NCBI GenBank assembly: GCA_018401735.1
Contig: JAGYKI010000011.1
Span: forward strand, 36,941 to 100,940
DNA length: 64,000 nt
Source: Schleiferiaceae bacterium
GTDB lineage: Bacteria > Bacteroidota > Bacteroidia > Flavobacteriales > Schleiferiaceae
Direction: 5' to 3'
Positions 51,475 to 59,943 of the stretch are shown here, piece after piece. Each line of letters starts with the position of its first letter. Position 1 is the stretch's first letter. The notes under the pieces were generated by a model. It had not been told where the DNA came from, ran no database searches, and saw only the letters and a program-made list of their open reading frames with translations. The position numbers and the translations under genes were made by a program.

Positions 51475-52545
51475 TTGGATTTAGCATCTCTAAGAGTAAA
51501 ACTTCATGATTGGTATAAGTGGAATAAAAGGGATTTACCATGGCGCAAAACTAACGACCCTTACCGCATCTGGTTGAGTGAGATTATCTTACAACAAACT
51601 CGGGTAAATCAGGGTTTGCCTTACTATAATAAGTTTATTGCTAATTATCCTGAAGTGAAGGATTTAGCAAATGCGCCTCAAGAAAAAGTTTTAAAGGATT
51701 GGGAGGGTCTAGGTTACTACAGTAGGGCCCGAAATATGCATCATAGCGCCAAGCAATTAGTAGATGAATTTGGGGGTGAATTCCCATCTACTTTAAGTGA
51801 AATTAAAAGCTTAAAAGGGGTGGGTGATTATACCGCCGCCGCCATTGCATCTTTTGCATTTAATATCAATGCAGCCGTTTTAGATGGTAATGTTTTTCGT
51901 TTTTTAAGTCGATTGTTCGGAGAAAACACCCCTATTAATAGTACAAAAGGCAAGAAACTCTTCCAAAAATTGGCAGATGATTTCCTAAATCCCAAGGACC
52001 CAGCAACCCATAATCAGGCAATAATGGAGTTTGGCGCCCAATTTTGTGTGCCTAAGAATCCTGCTTGCGCAGATTGCGTTTTTAATGATGCTTGTATAGC
52101 ATTCAAAAATGAGCTGGTTAATCAATTGCCCTTTAAGGAGAAGAAAACATATGATCGCAAGCGTTATTTAAATTACCTCTTCCTGGAAAAGGATGAAAAT
52201 GTAATGGTCCAAAAACGTGCTACCGGCATTTGGCAGGGCCTTTATCAGTTTCCGCTTTTGGAGTCGGAAAGTATCCTAGAGGAGGATGGGCTTCAAGACT
52301 ACTTGTTTGAACAAAACTTGCCAGTAGAATTATGGAGTTTAAATCGGGTTTATACTTTACCCTTGCACAAACTATCTCATCAAAGCCTCTTCATTAAAGT
52401 TTGGTATTTTAAAGCGTTGGAATTTAATAAACTAGACTCTTTTGAAGCCCTAGAGCTTTTGCCAATAAGTGCTTTAGATAATTTAGCATTTCCCCGTCCA
52501 TTGCGCAAGTTCTTGGATGAAAAACAGCTAACTTTGCCCTTTTAA
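51475..52545 (+). CDS. mutY: A/G-specific adenine glycosylase
   Basis: It removes adenine mispaired with 8-oxoguanine. HhH-GPD domain with RIWLSEIILQQTRVNQGLPY (catalytic Glu of the SEIILQQT motif) and LKGVGDYTAAAIASFAF (hairpin and catalytic Asp region VLDGNVFRF). The 4Fe-4S cluster C-x6-C-x2-C-x5-C is in FCVPKNPACADCVFNDACIA near 190-207. C-terminal Nudix-like domain with ATGIWQGLYQFPL. The start is TTG at 51475. It is first in the mutY-ssb-gldE-gldD order typical of Flavobacteria. Confidence 0.94.
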   Translation: MDLASLRVKLHDWYKWNKRDLPWRKTNDPYRIWLSEIILQQTRVNQGLPYYNKFIANYPEVKDLANAPQEKVLKDWEGLGYYSRARNMHHSAKQLVDEFGGEFPSTLSEIKSLKGVGDYTAAAIASFAFNINAAVLDGNVFRFLSRLFGENTPINSTKGKKLFQKLADDFLNPKDPATHNQAIMEFGAQFCVPKNPACADCVFNDACIAFKNELVNQLPFKEKKTYDRKRYLNYLFLEKDENVMVQKRATGIWQGLYQFPLLESESILEEDGLQDYLFEQNLPVELWSLNRVYTLPLHKLSHQSLFIKVWYFKALEFNKLDSFEALELLPISALDNLAFPRPLRKFLDEKQLTLPF

Positions 52546-52576
52546 TTTTGCAGGTGGATTTCTACCTCTCAATTCC

Positions 52577-52584
52577 TATATTTG
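52577..52584 (+). promoter_or_regulatory. -7 box for ssb
   Basis: TATATTTG, a perfect TAnnTTTG, 16 bases before the ssb ATG. No TTTG at the expected distance. Confidence 0.45.
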
Positions 52585-52600
52585 ATAAGAATTAGAATTT

Positions 52601-53071
52601 ATGGCCAACGGATCATTAAATAAAGTACAACTCATCGGAAACCTAGGTACCGACCCCGAGGTAAAACATTTCGATAATGGCGGTTCTTTAGCCCGGTTTC
52701 CAATAGCAACTTCAGAGTCTTATACCAATAAAGTAAACGAAAAAGTAGAGTTAACGGAGTGGCATACTATTATTGCCCGTGGTGGATTAGTAGATGTGGT
52801 TTCGAAATATCTTAAAAAAGGCGACAAAGTTTATATCGAAGGTCGCATACGCTCTCGCAGTTGGCAAGATCCAGCAACTAAGGAAACGCGTTATTCCACC
52901 GAAATTGTTACCGATAACCTTATTATGCTAGGTTCGCGTGCTTCTGGTCCCAATGATCAAAGTAATAACGCGCCCGCGAAACCTCAATCTTATGGAGAAT
53001 CCAACTTATCTAGCTCTACCCTTAATATGGCGGCAGAGCAAAGTCAAGATGAGGACGATTTACCTTTTTGA
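52601..53071 (+). CDS. ssb: Single-stranded DNA-binding protein
   Basis: It coats single-stranded DNA during replication and repair. OB-fold residues 1-110: NKVQLIGNLGTDPEVKHF, RFPIATSESYTN, TEWHTIIARGGLVDVVSKYL, KGDKVYIEGRIRSRSW. The disordered tail ends in the acidic-hydrophobic EDDLPF motif that binds partner proteins. 156 residues. Between mutY and gldE. Confidence 0.96.
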   Translation: MANGSLNKVQLIGNLGTDPEVKHFDNGGSLARFPIATSESYTNKVNEKVELTEWHTIIARGGLVDVVSKYLKKGDKVYIEGRIRSRSWQDPATKETRYSTEIVTDNLIMLGSRASGPNDQSNNAPAKPQSYGESNLSSSTLNMAAEQSQDEDDLPF

Positions 53072-53093
53072 TTATTAACCAAGAACCCACAAT

Positions 53094-54419
53094 TTGGATC
53101 CTGACCCCTCGAGTTTCTTGTTTCTTTTAGATATTCTAAAACCCTTTGACCCACTAAGTTTAGTGCCTTTGTCTATCTTGGTGCTTTTGCTTTTTGCTTC
53201 TGCCATGGTTAGTGGCTCCGAAGTAGCTTTCTTTTCAATTCAACCTCGTGATCTCGATACCTTAAAAGACGCTGATAAAGGGGGATATGATGCGCTCACA
53301 AATTTATTAGAAGGCCCTAAGACTCTTCTGGCCACTATTCTAATTTGGAACAACTTCGTTAACGTTGGCATTGTAATCCTCTCTTCTTACTTAAGTGAAA
53401 GCTTTTTTGATTTTGGCGATTCTCCAAATTTGAAAATCGCAGTTGAGGTAATTGCAATTACCTTTTTAATCCTGCTTTTTGGCGAAGTTTTGCCAAAGGT
53501 TTATGCTACTAAAAATGCTATTAGCTTCGGCCTGTTAATGTCTAAGCCTATGTTCGCTTTGCGCCGGATAAGCAAGCCCCTTAGCTTTTTATTAGTTCGC
53601 AGCAGTAGCTTTATCGAAAAGCGTCTACAGCATAAGTCCGAAAACCTTTCGGTAGATGACTTAAGTCAAGCTTTAGAGTTAACCTCAAACGAAGAGAGTA
53701 GCGACGAAGAGCAAAAAATTCTGGCGGGTATCGTGAAATTTGGTTCTACCAATGTTACCCAAATTATGAAACCCCGTATTGATGTAACAGCCGTTGATAT
53801 AAGCTGGGAGTATGGTAAAATAATGAAAGGTATTCTTGAATCAGGTTATTCACGTATTCCGGTTTATGAAGAGAACTTCGATCAAGTTAAGGGGGTTCTC
53901 TATGTAAAAGATTTACTACCACATATTAATGCTAGTAGCAACTTCGCCTGGCAAGAATTGGTGCGCGAGCCTTTCTTTGTGCCAGAGAATAAGAAGATAG
54001 ACGACTTATTAAGAGAGTTTCAAGAGCGTAAAATTCACCTAGCCATTGTGGTCGATGAATACGGTGGCACTTCCGGGCTCGCAACTTTAGAAGATATTAT
54101 TGAAGAAATTGTTGGCGAGATTAGCGATGAGTTTGATACGGACGAGTTATTCTATTCTAAGCTTGACGAAAAAACCTACGTTTTTGAAGCTAAAATTCAC
54201 CTCACTGATTTCTTTAAGGTAGTAAGTGCGCAAGAAAGTGATTTTGCAGAGCAGGCCGCTGAAGCGGATACCTTAGCGGGTTTTCTTTTAGAAGTAGCGG
54301 GTAAATTTCCTGAGGTAAGTGAGGAAATCAAATTCAAAAACTACCTTTTTAAGGTAGAAAGCTTAGAGGGGAGAAGAATAAAACGGATTAAAGTTACTCT
54401 GCTAGATGAAGATATTTAA
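53094..54419 (+). CDS. gldE: Gliding motility-associated protein GldE (CNNM/CBS transporter-like)
   Basis: GldE is needed for, or supports, gliding and type IX secretion. Residues about 20-180 are the DUF21/CNNM membrane domain (SGSEVAFFSIQPRD, FGEVLPKVYATKNA), then a CBS pair (IMKPRIDVTAVD, GYSRIPVYEENFDQVKGVLY, IHLAIVVDEYGGTSGLATLE) and a CorC/HlyC C-domain. The only early start is TTG at 53094, 22 bases after ssb; the next Met is inside the membrane domain. 441 residues. It overlaps gldD by 14 bases. Confidence 0.92.
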   Translation: MDPDPSSFLFLLDILKPFDPLSLVPLSILVLLLFASAMVSGSEVAFFSIQPRDLDTLKDADKGGYDALTNLLEGPKTLLATILIWNNFVNVGIVILSSYLSESFFDFGDSPNLKIAVEVIAITFLILLFGEVLPKVYATKNAISFGLLMSKPMFALRRISKPLSFLLVRSSSFIEKRLQHKSENLSVDDLSQALELTSNEESSDEEQKILAGIVKFGSTNVTQIMKPRIDVTAVDISWEYGKIMKGILESGYSRIPVYEENFDQVKGVLYVKDLLPHINASSNFAWQELVREPFFVPENKKIDDLLREFQERKIHLAIVVDEYGGTSGLATLEDIIEEIVGEISDEFDTDELFYSKLDEKTYVFEAKIHLTDFFKVVSAQESDFAEQAAEADTLAGFLLEVAGKFPEVSEEIKFKNYLFKVESLEGRRIKRIKVTLLDEDI

Positions 54420-54978
54420 AACCGGAATTTTTATCATGTTCCCTATTTTGCTGGGGATTTTTAGTTCTTGTGAAAACAATTATAGCCCTAAACCGAAAGG
54501 TTATTTTAGAATTGCGACTCCTGCTAAAGAATATCAAAGCTCTTCGATTCCTTGTAACTATAGTTTTGAGTACAACAAGCAAGCAAAAATACTAGCTAAG
54601 AAAAACTGTTGGTACGATTTAAAGTATCCAAACTTAAGAGCGACTCTACAGTTAACTTATAAAGCGGTTACGGAGTCTAATTTAGATACGCTTCTCGCTG
54701 AGGGCCATAATCTTGCTTATGAGCACACGGTAAAAGCCGATGGCATTGAAGAAAAACTTTTCCTTAATGAGGAAGATAATGTTTACGGCATTCTCTTTCA
54801 GTTACAGGGCAATGCTGCTACCAGTATGCAGTTTTTCGTAACGGATAGTGCAAAGCATTTCTTAAGGGGAGTTTTATACTATTATGCTACTCCTAATGCG
54901 GACTCTTTACAGCCAGTTAACGAGTTTATGCTAGGAGAGATGCAGCACCTAATGGAAAGTTTAAAATGGCAGAATTAG
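54406..54978 (+). CDS. gldD: Gliding motility lipoprotein GldD
   Basis: Lipoprotein signal with lipobox LGIFSSC (Cys near 22), then the GldD signature NYSPKPKGYFRIATPAKEYQ and PCNYSFEYNKQAKIL. The C-terminal half has FFVTDSAKHFLRGVLYYYAT. GldD is known from Flavobacterium to be required for gliding and T9SS. 190 residues. The ATG lies inside the end of gldE and its own end overlaps the next gene by 13 bases, so the three are translationally coupled. Confidence 0.93.
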   Translation: MKIFKTGIFIMFPILLGIFSSCENNYSPKPKGYFRIATPAKEYQSSSIPCNYSFEYNKQAKILAKKNCWYDLKYPNLRATLQLTYKAVTESNLDTLLAEGHNLAYEHTVKADGIEEKLFLNEEDNVYGILFQLQGNAATSMQFFVTDSAKHFLRGVLYYYATPNADSLQPVNEFMLGEMQHLMESLKWQN

Positions 54979-55196
54979 TTAGCATCGCCGAGTTCGATAA
55001 CGTAAATGAAGCCTATGTAATTAAGGCTCGTTTAGAATCGGAAGGAATTCGTTGCTACCTTTCTAATGAAAATTTAAATTCAATCTTTGGCGCAAGTATT
55101 AGCTTTACTCAAGTTAAATTGCAGGTGAATTTAAACGACAGCTTTAAAGCTATGGATATTCTTTATGAAGAACAGGATCCTAGCGAAAGTGATTAA
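54966..55196 (+). CDS. DUF2007 (putative signal-transducing) protein
   Basis: A 76-residue ferredoxin-like small protein: ELVSIAEFDNVNEAYVIKAR, LESEGIRCYLSNENLNSIFG, VKLQVNLNDSFKAMDILYEE. This is the DUF2007 pattern (PII-like fold proposed). Role unknown. It starts inside the end of gldD and is last in the operon. A degenerate copy of the modular repeat follows it immediately. Confidence 0.88.
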   Translation: MAELVSIAEFDNVNEAYVIKARLESEGIRCYLSNENLNSIFGASISFTQVKLQVNLNDSFKAMDILYEEQDPSESD

Positions 55197-55201
55197 GCCT
55201 T

Positions 55202-55355
55202 TAAGCTGAGGTCGATATGATACGAGGCCTCATAGCTCTTTAAATGGTGAGTTATAAGCTGAAGCGGTGAAGCCATAGCAGGCTATTGTGAACGGTAAAG
55301 GCGCTAATTATGGAAAATCTGAGGCGATAATTTTAGGTCAAACTTAGGTCTTTAG
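55202..55355 (+). repeat. Modular inverted-repeat element, copy 4 (degenerate A-B-D)
   Basis: About 154 bases. The left end TAAGCTGAGGTCGA...GAGGCCTCA and right end AATCTGAGGCGATAATTTTA...GGTCTTTA align with the A and D ends with many changes. The interior keeps GTGAAGCCATAGCAGGCTAT, the module B hairpin. Module C is absent. It lies between the convergent DUF2007 and ctaA genes and overlaps the last codons of ctaA by about ten bases. Confidence 0.7.
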
Positions 55356-56378
55356 CGGGCTTAACTGCCCTTTTAAAGCTAGGTGAATAATTGCATGTAG
55401 TTGAAAGGCAAAGATTACTGCTGCTAAAAGTAAATGCAAGGGTTGTGCAAATTTTGGTAAATCGAAATAAGCAAGAATTATTCCTAGTAACACTTCCAAT
55501 CCTAAAAGCGTAATTACCCAATTCCACTGCCAATAGCCCATATTATCTTTGCGATTTGTCCACCAGAGGTAGATGTTTAAGGCCAAAATTAGAATCGAAA
55601 AACTACGATGGATGTAGAAGAAAATATCCATTTGCCCCATCCATTCGCTACGTTCTACGCCGCTTTGATGCAAGCCATCTACTAATTCGCGCACTTGGGT
55701 TCCCAGCGTAATCTGCAAAAGCGTAAATGCCAAGGTAATTAACATTAGGCTGAGAAACCGCTTGGTATGAAGAACGGGTTTAATTTCTTCCTTAGAGGCT
55801 AAGCCATTAAATACAAGCATGATAGCTACTAAAATTAAAGCACCCAACATATGTATGGTGATGCTTCCCGGAATTAAATTACCGTCTACCACCAACTTAC
55901 CTAACCAAGCTTCAAAACCGAGCATGAAAAGTCCGGCGGCAGCCAAAGCAAAGTAGCGCCAGTCTTTGCGTACAAAACTTAAACTGATAAAGAAAAGTGC
56001 CAACATGGGCAAGCCTGCTAAAGCGCCTAGTAAACGGTTAATATATTCAATCCAGGTGTGTATTGGATTGAATATGGCATAATCGTGCTTGGTGTATTTT
56101 GCCCAATTTTCTGCATTGTAAACCTCACTAGTAGTAAAGGCATCTACGGCAGTGTAAAGAGCCTCGTTAACTATAATAATTTGATTTTTATGAAACTCCG
56201 TATTGGGTTGCCAATCTAGCTGCGCTCTTTCGGTAGGAGGAATTAAATGGCCAAAACACTTAGGCCAGTCGGGGCAGCCCATTCCAGAATCGGTCATACG
56301 CACCACACTGCCAGCAATGATTACTAAGAATAGGAGAGCAATCTCGATGCGACTGAGGATAATTAGCCATTTTTTCAT
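55344..56378 (-). CDS. ctaA: Haem A synthase (COX15/CtaA)
   Basis: It oxidises haem O to haem A for cytochrome oxidase. Eight membrane helices in 344 residues. MKKWLIILSRIEIALLFLVI starts helix 1, and VRMTDSGMGCPDWPKCFGHL is the signature loop. His residues likely to bind haem are in FNPIHTWIEYINRLLGA, GSITIHMLGALIL, FFYIHRSFSILI and QPLHLLLAAVI. The soluble insert between helices 1 and 2 (WQPNTEFHKNQIIIVNEAL onward) is characteristic of Bacteroidota CtaA. It is divergent from the GT39-like gene, with a CAAAATTA box four bases upstream. Confidence 0.92.
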   Translation of the reverse strand: MKKWLIILSRIEIALLFLVIIAGSVVRMTDSGMGCPDWPKCFGHLIPPTERAQLDWQPNTEFHKNQIIIVNEALYTAVDAFTTSEVYNAENWAKYTKHDYAIFNPIHTWIEYINRLLGALAGLPMLALFFISLSFVRKDWRYFALAAAGLFMLGFEAWLGKLVVDGNLIPGSITIHMLGALILVAIMLVFNGLASKEEIKPVLHTKRFLSLMLITLAFTLLQITLGTQVRELVDGLHQSGVERSEWMGQMDIFFYIHRSFSILILALNIYLWWTNRKDNMGYWQWNWVITLLGLEVLLGIILAYFDLPKFAQPLHLLLAAVIFAFQLHAIIHLALKGQLSPLKT

Positions 56379-56516
56379 AGTGCAAAATTAGTGCAAGTTG
56401 ATCTTCTAAAGTGCCCTTATTTGACAGAATAGTTCTAAAAAAGTTTTAGCTAGGACTGAAATAAAAAGGCGGACTCTAAAGTAAGGGCTATTATCAATTT
56501 TGAAGCGAAAGACGAT

Positions 56517-56524
56517 TAAATTTG
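56517..56524 (+). promoter_or_regulatory. -7 box for the GT39-like gene
   Basis: TAAATTTG, a perfect TAnnTTTG, 25 bases before the ATG at 56550. A TTTG lies 14 bases upstream, too close for the consensus. Confidence 0.4.
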
Positions 56525-56549
56525 GTGAATCAACTACCTTGCGGCTTTT

Positions 56550-57986
56550 ATGAAAATCTCGTTAAATCATCTGTTTTTAGTTTTAGTTAGCTTAGCTGTA
56601 ATGCCGCTCCTTTTTATGAATGGGATGTTTATGGACGGTGCAATGTATAGCGCTGTCAGCCTTAATATGGCGGAAGGCATCGGTAGTTTTTGGCAACCTA
56701 TTTACGGTAAGGACTTTTTTGGCTTAGACGGCTTTTATGAAAACCCTCCACTAGGGATATACTCATTATCAATATTCTTTAAGCTCTTTGGCGACGCTTT
56801 CTGGGTAGAACGATTATTCTTGTTAATTTGCTTTCTTCTCTCTTTGTTGGCCCAATGGTTAAATATAAAAGAGATTATTAGCGATAAAGCTAAGTATAGC
56901 TATTGGTTTCTTTTGCTTCTTTGGTTTATTACCCCAACGGTTTTTTGGACTTTTCGTCAAAACATGATGGAGGTGCAGCTAGTGCCTGTTCTGCTTTTGG
57001 GGAATTGGTGGTTTTTACGTTTTGTGCGAGTGGGAGGAAATGTAGTTTTCGCCTCTTTCATTTTCTCAATATCAATAGTAATGTCCTTTTTGATTAAAGG
57101 ACCGGTAGGTATATATCTCTTAGCAGCTCCCTTTGTATACTTTGTGGTTTTTAATAAGGATAACAGAGCTTTGAAATTTGGTTTGCTTAGTGTGATTTTA
57201 AGCTCTGCTTTAGGATTCTCACTTCTGCTTTTTCCAAAAGCAGAACATTTCTTTAATCAATATCTATTCGTTCGCACTGCAGAAAGAATTAAAAACAATC
57301 CGACGGTAGATAGTCGATTTTGGATATTAGGGGAGCTTTTTCAGCAACTAATTCCTGCGCTACTAATTGTAATGGCTGTCTGGGCTTATACAAAGTATGC
57401 TAAAAGGTCTTATCAAATAAAGAGCAAATGGTCACTTTACTTTGCGCTACTGGCTATATCGGGGTCCTTTCCATTGATGATCAGTTATGTTCAGCGGCCA
57501 TTTTATTTAGCAACTAGTTTCCCGTTTTATGCTTTAGCCTTATTATTTCTAGTTTTTGGTCAAGTCGGCGATTTCACGAAATGGGCTCAGTCACTTTTTG
57601 GAAATTATATAAAGGCAATCGCAGTTACTTTAGCAGTGCTGCTGATCGGTTTAACTATTTCTTTTTGGGGAGAGCCCAGGCGAGATAGAAAGCTATTAGC
57701 TGATATTGACGCCTATTCTGAGCTGCTACCCCAAGTGGATAAAATATACGTGACGGATCAATTAATTTACAATTGGTCACTAAAGGCTTATATGATGAGA
57801 AACAATAGGGTTGATGTCCAGTCTTACCATGGTTTTGATCCAGACATCTCACTATATCTATTGAGTCTAGATTATATTCCCGAAACCGAGCATGGGAGGT
57901 TTACTGAAGTAAAAAGCTTTGAGAGCTTTACGGTTTACTTTCTAAAGAAACCTAGTTTTTCGGTTTTGCAGGAGCCATCGGAGTAG
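56550..57986 (+). CDS. GT39/ArnT-like membrane glycosyltransferase
   Basis: A PMT/ArnT-superfamily multi-pass protein that transfers a sugar from a lipid carrier on the periplasmic face. The first loop FMDGAMYSAVSLNMAEGIGS carries the acidic residues typical of the catalytic loop. YENPPLGIYSLSIFFKLFGD is the usual substrate-loop phrase, and about ten hydrophobic segments follow. 478 residues. Donor and acceptor are unknown. Its 3' end overlaps the convergent GH16-like gene by 52 bases. Confidence 0.82.
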   Translation: MKISLNHLFLVLVSLAVMPLLFMNGMFMDGAMYSAVSLNMAEGIGSFWQPIYGKDFFGLDGFYENPPLGIYSLSIFFKLFGDAFWVERLFLLICFLLSLLAQWLNIKEIISDKAKYSYWFLLLLWFITPTVFWTFRQNMMEVQLVPVLLLGNWWFLRFVRVGGNVVFASFIFSISIVMSFLIKGPVGIYLLAAPFVYFVVFNKDNRALKFGLLSVILSSALGFSLLLFPKAEHFFNQYLFVRTAERIKNNPTVDSRFWILGELFQQLIPALLIVMAVWAYTKYAKRSYQIKSKWSLYFALLAISGSFPLMISYVQRPFYLATSFPFYALALLFLVFGQVGDFTKWAQSLFGNYIKAIAVTLAVLLIGLTISFWGEPRRDRKLLADIDAYSELLPQVDKIYVTDQLIYNWSLKAYMMRNNRVDVQSYHGFDPDISLYLLSLDYIPETEHGRFTEVKSFESFTVYFLKKPSFSVLQEPSE

Positions 57987-59332
57987 AAGACTTTTAATAT
58001 GATGAGTCCGTTTAAACTGGTGTTATTGGTTACTGCATTTTGAATCAATTGCTCTTTTTCATGAATTGGGTTTTGGAGGCCTTTAATATTTAAAACAGAG
58101 ACTCCTTGGATATCGTAAAATTCTAATTTAACTATTACTTGAGGAGTGAGATCCTTACCGTCCTCTTCAGTGCTAAACCTAAATTCATTTTGTGGAACAA
58201 CTTTTAGGTCAGTGAAATTATTTTCTGAGTCGAAGCCTGGCTTTAACTCAATTTCTGAACTAGCTCGTACAATGAGGTAGGGTTTGTGTTGAAAGGACGA
58301 CTGATCTTCAATCGTAACCTCTCCACCCGTTATAATTCCATCATAGCTATCTGAATAAATGTAATTAACATTTAAATTATGCTTACCGCTAGGGTCTAAT
58401 ATTTGCCAGACGGTTAAATTATTTATCTTTAGGTATTTGGGCCTATCTCTTAATCTGTCGCCTATATTCTTGTGAACACCTTGGCCAATTAATAGTCGCA
58501 TTGGTTGATCAAAAGGGAAAAAACTAGATTGATTTAAAATTTCACCTTTATTAGGATAGGCGATAGGACGGTATCCGAAATCACGCCAACGATAATGAAT
58601 AAAGTCAGGCTCCGACGGGGTGCTGTAAAATCTTAGTCTATGGCTTTCCCAGCTTAATTTGCTGAAGAGTTCATGCTTATAGAATTCATCATCTAGGAAT
58701 TTTGTTTTTACTAACATGCATTTTTCTGGGCTAGCACAATTATTATCTTGATGAAGAGTATAAGTGATTTCCTTGGTCCAGTCATCATGAAAAATACTCT
58801 TACCGTAGAAGTATTCGAAAATATCAATCTCCTGCTGGCAATCGCCAAGTAGCCAGAAAGCAGGCCATTGCGCCGTTATTTCTTCAATTTCATAATCCAT
58901 TTCAAAATCGCCGCCAATAAATTCAATTTTTGAGAAGATTCCTGCACTGGAAAAGTCCTTGCTAACAGGTTCTGTGCCAGTTAAGTCTCCATTGCTATTG
59001 AAAATGAAACGATCAAAATCACGCTTTCGATACTCGGTTTTTAGGATTAGCTTCCCATCCTGAAGGCTTAAGTTTTCTTCTGCCATTCCTTCTAGGGCTT
59101 CTTCATTTAGCATTTTCCCCCAGGGGAAGCCAAAACCCCATAGATTTTGATCAAGAGTGCTATTGTTAAAACTATCAGCAAACACAATGACTTTTGGATA
59201 ATTCCAATTTACAGGCTTATCCTCAGAAATAATAACTGTGCTAAGCTCGCATTCGGCGATTTGTGCTAATAATTGGGGTGCGGAACTCCAAACTACTAGA
59301 GCTAGAATAACTATTATGCGTATTGATATCAT
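57935..59332 (-). CDS. GH16-like secreted glycosidase with T9SS-type C-terminus
   Basis: Family GH16 cleaves beta-1,3/1,4-glucans and galactans. Signal peptide (about residues 5-23, ending QLLA-QI). The GH16 start is VIFADSFNNSTLDQNLWGFG, then GKLILKTEYRKRDF, and the catalytic E-x-D-x-x-E is QEIDIFEYF near residues 166-174 with Trp-rich WPAFWLLGD before it. The last about 80 residues (QNAVTNNTSLNGLIILKVFY, TEKLGFFRK) resemble a type A T9SS sorting domain. The substrate is unknown. It overlaps the next gene by four bases. Confidence 0.85.
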   Translation of the reverse strand: MISIRIIVILALVVWSSAPQLLAQIAECELSTVIISEDKPVNWNYPKVIVFADSFNNSTLDQNLWGFGFPWGKMLNEEALEGMAEENLSLQDGKLILKTEYRKRDFDRFIFNSNGDLTGTEPVSKDFSSAGIFSKIEFIGGDFEMDYEIEEITAQWPAFWLLGDCQQEIDIFEYFYGKSIFHDDWTKEITYTLHQDNNCASPEKCMLVKTKFLDDEFYKHELFSKLSWESHRLRFYSTPSEPDFIHYRWRDFGYRPIAYPNKGEILNQSSFFPFDQPMRLLIGQGVHKNIGDRLRDRPKYLKINNLTVWQILDPSGKHNLNVNYIYSDSYDGIITGGEVTIEDQSSFQHKPYLIVRASSEIELKPGFDSENNFTDLKVVPQNEFRFSTEEDGKDLTPQVIVKLEFYDIQGVSVLNIKGLQNPIHEKEQLIQNAVTNNTSLNGLIILKVFYSDGSCKTEKLGFFRK

Positions 59333-59862
59333 TTCGATTCTAAAGTCTTTAATCTCTCATTTAAAGAGATAATGTGGAGGCTTAGTTCTTCAACTTTTTC
59401 TAATAGTATTTTATTTGATTCTGCTAGGTCTAAACCGTTTTTTAGAACTTCTTCTGTGGTCGGTACGCCGGGCAAATGATTGTTTTTTGAGATATAGCTT
59501 TCCAATTCATCAATACTTAAGAGTGAATAGTTAGGATCAAAAACATAGTCTGCCCAACCAGTCTTATGTGCTATATCAACTTTCACTCTTTCTGTTCTGA
59601 TACCTTTCTCAATGTATAAAGAGTAGCCATCATTTAAAGTTTCACCTCTTTTTAAGTTAGCGCCAATATGTATCACACCATTAGGGTTCACAGTAAGGAT
59701 TTGCCCACTATTATTTTGACTTTCAACACTTAGTAAATATTCATTTTCTGCGTTGCCAGATATTTTAAGAGCATTCAGTTTTGTTTCACTAAAGTCATTG
59801 GCACTTATTAGTAGAAGGCCAATAATTACGAATAGGTATTTACCGGGTATTAATTTAGTCAT
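59329..59862 (-). CDS. Fibre-tail-like protein (S74/endosialidase chaperone-region-like C-terminus)
   Basis: Signal peptide MTKLIPGKYLFVIIGLLLIS-A. The middle has beta-strand phrases of the VNPNGVIHIGANLKRGE type. The C-terminal 75 residues, WADYVFDPNYSLLSIDELES, ISKNNHLPGVPTTEEVLKNG and LDLAESNKILLEKVEELSLH, match a pattern common in Bacteroidota surface proteins with S74-like ends, followed by a coiled coil (IISLNERLKTLESK). 177 residues. It starts four bases before the GH16-like gene and is cotranscribed with it. Confidence 0.75.
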   Translation of the reverse strand: MTKLIPGKYLFVIIGLLLISANDFSETKLNALKISGNAENEYLLSVESQNNSGQILTVNPNGVIHIGANLKRGETLNDGYSLYIEKGIRTERVKVDIAHKTGWADYVFDPNYSLLSIDELESYISKNNHLPGVPTTEEVLKNGLDLAESNKILLEKVEELSLHIISLNERLKTLESK

Positions 59863-59904
59863 GAAAATGCGTTTAGAGGTTTTTTTACTAATGATAGGTA
59901 AGAT

Positions 59905-59939
59905 ACATAAAAATAATGGCCGTCAAAATGACGGCCATT
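59905..59939 (-). terminator. Terminator of the haem-type TonB receptor gene
   Basis: Perfect 11-pair stem AATGGCCGTCA-AAA-TGACGGCCATT, with T-rich sequence on the minus strand beyond it (59905-59914), a few bases after the receptor's stop. Confidence 0.92.
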
Positions 59940-59943
59940 TGCA

